10,762 bases of DNA. Source: an uncultured Stomatobaculum sp. (GTDB lineage: Bacteria; Bacillota; Clostridia; Lachnospirales; Lachnospiraceae). Below are positions 5,742 to 10,762 of the stretch, piece by piece. Within the stretch, counting starts at the first letter, position 1. Every line of letters starts with the position of its first letter. The notes beneath the pieces are model-generated. The model was not told the DNA's origin. It saw only the letters and a list, made by a program, of their open reading frames with translations, and ran no database searches. The stretch lies in assembly GCA_938010625.1 (NCBI GenBank), contig CALLVJ010000363.1:1-10762 (forward strand). The letters are read 5' to 3'. The translations under genes were made by a program, and so were the position numbers.

Positions 5742-6111
5742 TCCGGAATTCCTCTTCCCTCTTCAAGCTGTCAAGAATCAGCTGTACTGCGCCATCCAAT
5801 CCAAACTTGCTGCTGTTGATGCAGAGGTCATAGCTCTTGGAGTCCCCCCAGCGCTTGTTCGAGTAATAGTTATAGTAGCTGGAGCGCCGCTTATCGGTCT
5901 TCAGCATAATCTCGCGCGCCTTGTCGCGGCTGATATTACCTCCCTGGTAGCCCTGCACCCGGGTGATTTTATCCTCCTCTGCGGCAGAGATGAATACCGA
6001 GAGCACACCCGGCATGCCATCCAGCGCATAGTCTGCGCAGCGTCCCACAATCACACAGCTCTCCTGCTGGGCGAGATTGCGGATGGTATCAAACTGTGCG
6101 AGGAAAAACAG
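5728..6111 (-). CDS. Cytidylate kinase-like family protein, C-terminal part (5' end lost at the junction)
   Basis: About 125 C-terminal residues of a protein like the Clostridia 'cytidylate kinase-like' P-loop family. Recognisable parts are FDTIRNLAQQESCVIVGRCADY, LSVFISA, KTDKRRSSYYNYYSNKRWGD and YDLCINSSKFGLDGAVQLIL. The missing N-terminus would hold the P-loop (family length near 200). Its stop overlaps the LCP start by 14 bp, so the two form an operon; what a nucleotide-kinase-like protein does for an LCP enzyme is unknown. The frame stays open to 6756, but everything right of about 6111 is antisense to neisserial bacterioferritin genes and is not part of this protein. The true family start is absent from the window. 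Confidence 0.75.
   Translation of the reverse strand: MFFLAQFDTIRNLAQQESCVIVGRCADYALDGMPGVLSVFISAAEEDKITRVQGYQGGNISRDKAREIMLKTDKRRSSYYNYYSNKRWGDSKSYDLCINSSKFGLDGAVQLILDSLKREEEFRNGSR
6085..6111. other. Chimeric junction between Firmicute and Neisseria sequence
   Basis: To the left, the minus strand encodes the cytidylate-kinase-like protein (FLAQFDTIRNLAQ). To the right, the plus strand encodes the BfrA tail (GIKLCEEKQDYVTRD). The bases around 6085-6105 read plausibly in both proteins, so the switch falls in a short stretch probably shared by the parents. Both genes are cut at the same point, and their other parts are absent. Taxonomic signals (SOS box type, DUS, gene families) change here. 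Confidence 0.8.
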
Positions 6112-6243
6112 GATTATGTTACCCGCGACATTATGATAAAACAGTTGTCCGATACCGAAGAAGACCATGCCCACTGGCTGGAACAGCAGTTGCGCCTGAT
6201 TGAAATGATGGGCTTGGAAAACTATAAGCAAAGCCAACTTTAA
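6085..6243 (+). CDS. bfrA: Bacterioferritin subunit A, C-terminal fragment
   Basis: The last 52 residues of a neisserial bacterioferritin: GIKLCEEKQDYVTRD, DTEEDHAHWLEQQL and MGLENYKQSQL. Set against the usual 154-157 residues, this starts near residue 103. The ferroxidase ligands Glu127 and His130 are present in EEDH. Helices A-C, including the haem-ligand position 52, are missing because the gene is cut at the junction. The frame reads further left to 5683, but that part is antisense to the kinase-like gene. In Neisseria, bfrA lies directly upstream of bfrB and the two subunits co-assemble; here the gap to bfrB is 21 bases. Confidence 0.88.
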   Translation, partial: GIKLCEEKQDYVTRDIMIKQLSDTEEDHAHWLEQQLRLIEMMGLENYKQSQL

Positions 6244-6264
6244 TAACGGCGGAAAGGAAATTCT

Positions 6265-6738
6265 ATGCAAGGCGACCGTGCCGTTATACGCGAGCTGAAT
6301 AAAAACCTCGGCCTGCTTTTGGTAACCATCAACCAATATTTCCTCCATGCCCGCATTCTGAAAAACTGGGGGGTGGAAGAACTTTCGGAACACTTTTACA
6401 AACAGTCGATTCGCGAAATGAAATCGGCCGATGCCCTGATTGAGCGCATCCTGATGTTGGAAGGCCTGCCCAATCTGCAAGAACTGGGCAAGCTGCTGAT
6501 CGGTGAAAATACCGAAGAAATCATCAAATGCGATTTGGCCAAAGAAGAAGAAAAACACGCCGCACTGGCTGCCGCCATCGCAGCGTGCGAAGCACAGCAG
6601 GATTATGTCAGCCGTGCTTTGTTGGAAAAACAAAAAGACATCAACGAAGAGCATATCGACTGGCTGGAAACCCAGCAGGAACTGATTGCCAAAATGGGTT
6701 TGGAAAACTATATCCAACTCGGGGCGCAAGAGGACTAA
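6265..6738 (+). CDS. bfrB: Bacterioferritin subunit B, iron-storage haem protein
   Basis: A 157-residue four-helix ferritin-like protein beginning MQGDRAVIRELNKN. Compared by position with E. coli Bfr, it keeps the haem ligand Met52 (REMKSAD), Glu51, Glu94 and His130. It has Leu at 18, Ser at 54 and Asn at 127, where ferroxidase ligands Glu18, His54 and Glu127 stand. This fits the known neisserial division of labour: BfrA supplies the ferroxidase centre and BfrB the haem site, in a mixed 24-mer that stores iron and protects against peroxide. AAAGGAA precedes the ATG by a few bases. The gene ends in a strong terminator. Confidence 0.95.
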   Translation: MQGDRAVIRELNKNLGLLLVTINQYFLHARILKNWGVEELSEHFYKQSIREMKSADALIERILMLEGLPNLQELGKLLIGENTEEIIKCDLAKEEEKHAALAAAIAACEAQQDYVSRALLEKQKDINEEHIDWLETQQELIAKMGLENYIQLGAQED

Positions 6739-6779
6739 AACACAAATTACTGCCAAATACAGCAGTTCTCTGTTGCCGT

Positions 6780-6816
6780 AACGGCATACCGCAAAACGGT
6801 ATGCCGTTTTTTTTTT
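6780..6816 (+). terminator. Rho-independent terminator after bfrB
   Basis: AACGGCATACCG (6780-6791) and CGGTATGCCGTT (6797-6808) form a 12-bp perfect stem with a 5-base loop. A run of ten T (6807-6816) overlaps the end of the stem. Confidence 0.95.
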
Positions 6817-6878
6817 GGGCGTATATGGCGGTATCCGTTATCATTCGCCACTTCAAAATATACAGTCAGGAACATTTT

Positions 6879-7532
6879 ATGAGCCATATATTCCTTAACG
6901 GCCAAGCGATACGGGCAAACAATATTTTCTGTATCGGGCGCAACTATGTCGCCCACATTGCCGAACTCGGCAACGAAACGCCGAGCGAACCGCTGGTTTT
7001 CCTCAAGCCGAACAGTGCCATCCTCAACAGCGGGGGCGAAATCCGCCTTCCCTCATTCAGCGGTAACGTACATTATGAGGCCGAGCTGGTTTTGCTGATC
7101 GGCGGCGATGCGGAAGGTCTTGCAGAAGGGCGTGAGCTGGACATCGTAGCCGGTTATGCCGTCGGGCTGGATTTGACTGCCCGCGATATTCAGGACGAAC
7201 TCAAAAGCAAGGGATGGCCGTGGACGAAGGCCAAAGGTTTCAAGGGGGCGGCCTGCCTGTCGGCGTTTGTTCCTGCCGCCCGTTTACCCGACCCGATGCA
7301 CTGTACGTTCGATTTTTATATCAACGGCGAGCTACGCCAGCACGGCGACACCGCATTGATGATTTACAATCTGCCCGTGATTTTGCGCGGCTTGGCAGAA
7401 ACGTACGGCCTGCGGCAGGGAGATTTAATCTTTACCGGCACGCCCTGCGGTGTAGGCAGATTGAACCCGGGCGACCAACTGACCTTGGATTTGGCCGGTT
7501 CGGTAAAGGCGGAATTTACCGTTGCAGCCTGA
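6879..7532 (+). CDS. Fumarylacetoacetate hydrolase (FAH) family protein, FAHD1/YcgM-like
   Basis: A 217-residue single-domain FAH-family protein, the size of YcgM and FAHD1 rather than full fumarylacetoacetase (about 420). Motifs are CIGRNYVAHIAELGNE, VFLKPNSAI, the metal ligands Glu67 and Glu69 in HYEAELVLLIG, Asp98 in VGLDLTARDIQ, and TGTPCGVG at 187-194. Family members hydrolyse or decarboxylate acylpyruvates or oxaloacetate with Mg2+ in the cytoplasm; the exact substrate is unclear. The ATG at 6879 is chosen for its AGGAA about seven bases upstream and because homologues start at the IFCIGRNY core. Open frame upstream of it overlaps bfrB and is a shadow. Followed by a DUS-pair hairpin. 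Confidence 0.88.
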   Translation: MSHIFLNGQAIRANNIFCIGRNYVAHIAELGNETPSEPLVFLKPNSAILNSGGEIRLPSFSGNVHYEAELVLLIGGDAEGLAEGRELDIVAGYAVGLDLTARDIQDELKSKGWPWTKAKGFKGAACLSAFVPAARLPDPMHCTFDFYINGELRQHGDTALMIYNLPVILRGLAETYGLRQGDLIFTGTPCGVGRLNPGDQLTLDLAGSVKAEFTVAA

Positions 7533-7556
7533 CCACTCGTATTATTGACTTTATAA

Positions 7557-7597
7557 AGGCCGTCTGAAAACAAGCGATACGGATTTTCAGACGGCCT
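7557..7597. terminator. Terminator-like hairpin made of two inverted AG-type DNA uptake sequences
   Basis: AGGCCGTCTGAA (7557-7568) and its inverse (7586-7597) form a 14-bp stem (7557-7570 with 7584-7597) around a 13-base loop, 24 bases past the FAH-family stop. Inverted DUS pairs commonly act as terminators and as uptake signals in Neisseria. Confidence 0.9.
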
Positions 7598-7609
7598 CAA
7601 ATTTCTGTT

Positions 7610-7638
7610 TTGACAAATCTTCACGCTTGCCCTAATAT
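7610..7638 (+). promoter_or_regulatory. gltS promoter, near-consensus
   Basis: -35 TTGACA (7610-7615, perfect), 17-base spacer, -10 TAATAT (7633-7638, one mismatch). The leader to the ATG at 7684 is about 40 bases, with AGGAGAA ahead of the start codon. Confidence 0.85.
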
Positions 7639-7683
7639 CCGCCGCTTAACATTTCTTAGCTTTAAATAACGATAGGAGAATTT

Positions 7684-8916
7684 ATGCAGGCTACAGAATT
7701 GGCAATCAATAGTTACTACACCTTGATTGCCGCCACCATCGTTTTGCTGTTCGGCAAATTTTTGGTGCAGAGAATTAAATTTTTGCAAGATTTCAATATT
7801 CCCGAGCCTGTGGCCGGAGGCTTGGTGGCCGCGGTATTGATTACCGTACTTCATTCATTCACCGGATTCAGCTTAAAGTTTGAGAAGCCGCTGCAAGATG
7901 CCTTTATGCTGATTTTCTTCTCATCCATCGGCTTGAGCGCAGACTTTTCCCGCCTGAAGGCAGGCGGTCTGCCGCTGGTTATCTTTACCGCTATCGTGGG
8001 TGCGTTTATTTTCGTACAGAACGTAGTCGGCGTCGGCTTGGCTAAAGTATTGGACATTCATCCCGCCATCGGCTTGATTACCGGTTCGATTACCCTGACC
8101 GGCGGACACGGTACGGCAGGTGCATGGGGTCCGACTTTGGAAAAAGAATTCGGTATTGTCGGTGCGACAGGTTTGGGTATTGCCGCCGCCACGTTCGGTT
8201 TGGTGTTCGGCGGTTTAATCGGCGGGCCGGTTGCACGCCGTCTGATTAATAAGCAGGGACGCGCCAAAGTTTCAAACAACGGGGAGCAGGCAGATAACTA
8301 CCAGTCAGATGATGCGTTCGAGAGCCACAGCAAAACCCGCCTGATTACTGCCGATTCTGCTGTTGAAACCTTGGCTCTGTTTGCCGCCTGTTTGGCGTTT
8401 GCAGAATTCATCAAAGCGTATCAGCTTGACGAGCAATACTTCTACAAACTGCCGAAATTCGTTTTGTGTCTGTTTGCAGGCGTAGTATTGCGCAACGTAT
8501 TGACCTTGGTCTTCAAACGCGACATGTTCGACCGTGCGGTAGACGTATTCGGCAACGCTTCATTATCCCTGTTTTTGGCCATTGCCCTGTTAGACTTGAA
8601 GCTGTGGCAATTGACCGGCATGGCAGGTTCGGTAACCGTTATCTTGGCGGTACAGACAGTGGTTATGATTTTGTACGCAACTTTTGTAACCTATGTTTTG
8701 ATGGGGCGAGATTACGATGCCGCCGTCTTGTCCGCCGGACACTGCGGTTTCGGCTTGGGTGCAACGCCGACAGCCGTGGCCAATATGCAGTCCATTACCC
8801 AGAGTTTCGGCCCGTCGCACAAAGCCTTCCTGATTGTACCTATGGTGGGCGCATTCTTCGTGGATATTATTAACGCCTTGATTTTGTCGGGCTTTGTCGA
8901 ATTCCTGAAGAAATAA
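7684..8916 (+). CDS. gltS: Sodium/glutamate symporter GltS
   Basis: A 410-residue inner-membrane protein, close to the 401 of E. coli GltS, with about ten hydrophobic segments in two halves. The half-site motifs of the ESS family are clear: FNIPEPVAGGLVAA near the start, SITLTGGHGTAGAWGP (about residue 140-155) in the first half, and GHCGFGLGATPTAVANM in the second. A charged, Asn/Asp-rich cytoplasmic linker (about 200-220) joins them. The protein imports L- or D-glutamate with Na+. The start ATG follows GGAGAATTT, a good ribosome site. It is transcribed alone, between its own promoter and a terminator. Confidence 0.96.
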   Translation: MQATELAINSYYTLIAATIVLLFGKFLVQRIKFLQDFNIPEPVAGGLVAAVLITVLHSFTGFSLKFEKPLQDAFMLIFFSSIGLSADFSRLKAGGLPLVIFTAIVGAFIFVQNVVGVGLAKVLDIHPAIGLITGSITLTGGHGTAGAWGPTLEKEFGIVGATGLGIAAATFGLVFGGLIGGPVARRLINKQGRAKVSNNGEQADNYQSDDAFESHSKTRLITADSAVETLALFAACLAFAEFIKAYQLDEQYFYKLPKFVLCLFAGVVLRNVLTLVFKRDMFDRAVDVFGNASLSLFLAIALLDLKLWQLTGMAGSVTVILAVQTVVMILYATFVTYVLMGRDYDAAVLSAGHCGFGLGATPTAVANMQSITQSFGPSHKAFLIVPMVGAFFVDIINALILSGFVEFLKK

Positions 8917-8932
8917 TCTGTAAAGCAATGCT

Positions 8933-8971
8933 AAAAGCACCTGTTCCGGCTTACCCCCGGCAGGTGCTTTT
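8933..8971 (+). terminator. Rho-independent terminator after gltS
   Basis: AAAAGCACCTG (8933-8943) pairs perfectly with CAGGTGCTTTT (8961-8971), with a small inner CCGG/CCGG stem. The T tract is part of the stem's right arm. It starts 17 bases past the gltS stop. Confidence 0.88.
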
Positions 8972-9000
8972 GTTATGATGGCGCGTCGTTGCCGAGACGT

Positions 9001-9038
9001 TTTCAGACGGCCTCCCCCGCACAGGAGGCCGTCTGAAA
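9001..9038. repeat. Second inverted pair of AG-type DNA uptake sequences
   Basis: Inverted DUS copies at 9002-9013 and 9026-9037 form a 15-bp stem (9001-9015 with 9024-9038) around an 8-base loop. It lies downstream of a complete gltS terminator and upstream of the lipoprotein gene, so uptake marking may matter more than termination here. Confidence 0.9.
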
Positions 9039-9112
9039 GGATAATGACGCACAGGCATTTGCAGGCTTTGCCGCATCGGCACAGTCATGCACCTATTCGG
9101 AAAGGAAACATC

Positions 9113-10135
9113 ATGACCGTTAAACGCTATACCGCCTTATCGGCCGCCGCCGTGATTTTGCTGTTGGCCGCCTGCGGTAAAAAAGAGCAGCCGCAGCCGG
9201 AAGATTTGGCTTGCGGCGATCCCGCCGTGATTCAAAACATCCAAAACAGTTTGCAGCAGGCCGTCAAAGAGCAGGCGCGGACGTTCGCCAAAAACGACAC
9301 GCGCGGATTTGTCGATGCGGATAAAGTCATTGCCGCCGCTGCAGAGCTGACAATCACCCTGAATGACCCGCAACAGGACAACAGCGGCACCAAGCCTTAT
9401 TGCCAGGCCGATTTGTCTATCACAATCTCTCCGGATACTTTAAAAACCGCCCAAACCAACGCCCCCTTGCTTTACGGCGATAAAACGCTGGCCAAAGTAA
9501 TCGGCGAGCGCACCGGCATCGGTTCGCTGACATACAAAGAAAACGGCATACTGGGCCAAACCCTCAAATACACGCCCGCCAAAGATGAAAAAGGCAGTTT
9601 TTCCATCACCTATGCCGACAACGGATTGGATAACGCCGCCAACGCATTGTCTGCCGCCTTGCTGCCTTACGGCATCAAAAGCCTGCTGCTGATAGACGGC
9701 AAGGCCGTCCGTTTGGAAGACGCGCTCAAACAAGTGAAAGAGGGCGGGAAGATTGAGGTGGTCGAAGAAATGGCATCCGAACCCGAGGCCGCCTCTTCGG
9801 CAACGGCCGAACCGATGCCCGAAGTGCTGACGCCTCCGGCCAAAAACGAAGAGCCGGCCCCTCCGGGCGTGTCGGATGAAGAGTTGGAGCAGGCACACAG
9901 CGATTACCGTGCGGCAGACCGTGAAATCAACAATGTCTGGAGGGATTTGGACAGCGTGATCCAGCAAGGGCTGCGCGACGAGCAGCGCGAGTGGATCAAC
10001 CGTAAAAACGCGGCCTGCCGCCGCGCGGCCGCCCAAGCCGACAGTCCGGAGCGTGCCGAATATCTGCGGCTGCAATGCGACAGCCGCCAGACCCGCGAAC
10101 GCATCCAATACCTGCGCGACTACAGCGTGCAGTAA
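9113..10135 (+). CDS. Lipoprotein with LprI-like (DUF1311) C-terminal domain
   Basis: A 340-residue precursor with a lipoprotein signal, MTVKRYTALSAAAVILLLAA, and lipobox LLAAC; the lipidated residue would be Cys21. Residues about 30-215 form an N-terminal region I cannot assign, with Cys34 and Cys97 possibly disulphide-bonded. A Glu/Ala/Pro-rich linker (about 219-252) follows. Residues about 255-335 look like the LprI/DUF1311 helical domain: LEQAHSDYRAADREINNVW, LRDEQREWINRKNAACR and a second Cys at 322. That domain is found in mycobacterial lysozyme inhibitor LprI and in many proteobacterial periplasmic proteins; lysozyme inhibition here is unproven. The ATG at 9113 has AAAGGAA upstream and gives the clean signal peptide, unlike the longer open frame from 8975 that crosses the DUS pair. 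Confidence 0.85.
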   Translation: MTVKRYTALSAAAVILLLAACGKKEQPQPEDLACGDPAVIQNIQNSLQQAVKEQARTFAKNDTRGFVDADKVIAAAAELTITLNDPQQDNSGTKPYCQADLSITISPDTLKTAQTNAPLLYGDKTLAKVIGERTGIGSLTYKENGILGQTLKYTPAKDEKGSFSITYADNGLDNAANALSAALLPYGIKSLLLIDGKAVRLEDALKQVKEGGKIEVVEEMASEPEAASSATAEPMPEVLTPPAKNEEPAPPGVSDEELEQAHSDYRAADREINNVWRDLDSVIQQGLRDEQREWINRKNAACRRAAAQADSPERAEYLRLQCDSRQTRERIQYLRDYSVQ

Positions 10136-10148
10136 GCCTGCATAACAC

Positions 10149-10197
10149 AGGCCGTCTGAAAATGTTTCGCTGCATTGCGGATATTTTCAGACGGCCG
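10149..10197. terminator. Third inverted DUS pair, terminator-like hairpin after the lipoprotein gene
   Basis: AGGCCGTCTGAA (10149-10160) and an inverted copy (10186-10197; its flanking base gives CGGCCGTCTGAA) form a 14-bp stem (10150-10163 with 10183-10196) and a 19-base loop, beginning 14 bases after the lipoprotein stop. Confidence 0.85.
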
Positions 10198-10222
10198 CCC
10201 CGTTTTAGCTCCGCAGAAACTC

Positions 10223-10240
10223 GGCTTCCTGACGGAAGCC
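10223..10240. terminator. Short hairpin near the 3' ends of the lipoprotein and xthA genes
   Basis: GGCTTCC (10223-10229) and GGAAGCC (10234-10240) with a 4-base loop, followed on the plus strand by TCGTTTTC. It may terminate either convergent transcript; the T tract is short. Confidence 0.4.
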
Positions 10241-10245
10241 TCGTT

Positions 10246-10257
10246 TTCAGACGGCCT
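10246..10257 (-). repeat. Single AG-type DNA uptake sequence touching the xthA stop codon
   Basis: AGGCCGTCTGAA on the minus strand. Its first base is the last base of the xthA TAA stop, so the uptake signal directly follows the coding region. Confidence 0.9.
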
Positions 10258-10762
10258 TAGGATGAAGAAGCGCAGTCGGCAAATTGCGCCCAAACGGGAG
10301 CGTGGTCGCTGGGTCGTTCCAAGGCACGGGTGTCGTAATCCACCTGCACGTCTTGTAAGGCGGATGCCATCGCGCGGCTGGTCAGGATGTGGTCAATGCG
10401 CAGCCCTTGATTGCGTTGGAACATCGCACCGCGATAGTCAAACCAGGTATAAAACGCGCCTTCGGGATGGATTTGGCGCAGGCTGTCGGTCAAGCCCAAA
10501 TCCAACAAATTTTGGAACCACTGTCTTTCAATTGACGAGCAGAGGATTTTTTCACGCCATTTTTCGGGCGCGTAGCAATCGGCATCGGCGGGCGCGATGT
10601 TGAAATCGCCCAGCAGGACCAGTTTTTCATGTCGGGACAATTCGTTGCGGAGAAATTCGGTCAGGGCGGCAAACCATTGTTCTTTATATTGGAATTTCGG
10701 GCTGTCCAGGGCTTCGCCGTTGACGCAATAGACATTGATGACGCGCACGCCGTTGACGGTTG
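10257..10762 (-). CDS. xthA: Exodeoxyribonuclease III, C-terminal part (runs off the right edge)
   Basis: About 168 C-terminal residues of an ExoIII-type endonuclease/exonuclease/phosphatase-fold enzyme; the full protein is about 255-270. Visible active-site motifs are LLGDFNIAPADADC (Asp and Asn), WFDYRG, GLRIDHILTS and the catalytic Asp-His in ERPSDHAPVWA. It acts on abasic sites and blocked 3' ends in base-excision repair. Neisseria has two such enzymes, NApe and NExo. This one follows the E. coli ExoIII pattern (WFDYR...RGLRID-like and D-Y-D/E near the end), but I cannot decide between them with confidence. The frame continues upstream through VNGVRVINVY to the edge; the GTG at 10748 is internal, not a start. 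Confidence 0.9.
   Translation of the reverse strand, partial: TVNGVRVINVYCVNGEALDSPKFQYKEQWFAALTEFLRNELSRHEKLVLLGDFNIAPADADCYAPEKWREKILCSSIERQWFQNLLDLGLTDSLRQIHPEGAFYTWFDYRGAMFQRNQGLRIDHILTSRAMASALQDVQVDYDTRALERPSDHAPVWAQFADCASSS

Noticed and set aside
3999..5819. A 606-codon plus-strand open frame antisense to the LCP gene
   Set aside because: It lies over a gene with clear LCP motifs, and its translation is Cys/Leu/Arg-rich with no recognisable motif. It is a by-product of the GC and codon bias of the real gene.
6838..6864. Promoter for the FAH-family gene (TTATCA and TATACA)
   Set aside because: The spacer is only 15 bases and the -35 match is weak. A promoter must exist after the bfrB terminator, but I cannot place it with confidence.
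6085..10762. Neisseria block considered as a horizontally acquired island in the Firmicute
   Set aside because: The break truncates two genes at a probable short shared sequence, with no integration machinery; a chimeric contig is simpler.
1..10762. CRISPR array, tRNA, rRNA or toxin-antitoxin / defence system
   Set aside because: No regularly spaced direct repeats, no recognisable tRNA or rRNA sequence, and no protein with defence-family motifs were found on reading both strands.

Overview
The window is a join of two unrelated bacterial sequences. Positions 1 to about 6085-6111 look like a Firmicute of the Lachnospiraceae type. The basis is a LexA whose operators are Bacillus/Clostridium-type GAAC-N4-GTTC boxes, a divergent YneA-like SOS gene, a XerS-like recombinase, an LCP cell-wall ligase and a Clostridia-style cytidylate-kinase-like protein. 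From about 6085 to the end it is Neisseria: the bfrA-bfrB bacterioferritin pair, gltS, a LprI-type lipoprotein, an exodeoxyribonuclease III, and seven copies of the neisserial DNA uptake sequence core GCCGTCTGAA. I found no copy of that core left of the junction. Both lineages live in the mouth, so a metagenomic contig chimera is the likeliest origin.

Firmicute part. The last 30 codons of an unknown gene (2-94, +) converge on lexA (172-786, -) across a long hairpin. The lexA/yneA divergent intergenic region carries two promoters with 17-base spacers and four LexA-box-like sites; only one is perfect, the others have one core mismatch each. yneA (956-1315, +) encodes a small membrane-anchored LysM-like protein, probably the SOS division inhibitor. 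It converges on a XerS-like tyrosine recombinase (1332-2405, -). The recombinase promoter overlaps a 34-bp lox/dif-like imperfect inverted repeat. Next comes a nitronate-monooxygenase/FabK-family flavoprotein (2530-3594, -) with its own promoter and inverted repeats. After a terminator comes a two-gene operon transcribed leftward: a cytidylate-kinase-like gene (5' end lost at the junction) overlapping an LCP-family gene (3816-5741, -) with unusually long N- and C-terminal extensions.

Neisseria part. A 52-codon 3' fragment of bfrA is followed by intact bfrB and a strong terminator. Then come a fumarylacetoacetate-hydrolase-family gene, a DUS-pair terminator, gltS with a near-consensus promoter and its own terminator, a second DUS-pair hairpin, a lipoprotein with a LprI-like C-terminus, a third DUS pair plus a single DUS, and the 3' part of xthA on the minus strand running off the right edge.

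I see no new defence or mobile system. The points most worth a second look are the junction, the multi-box SOS divergon and the lox/dif-like site at the recombinase promoter.
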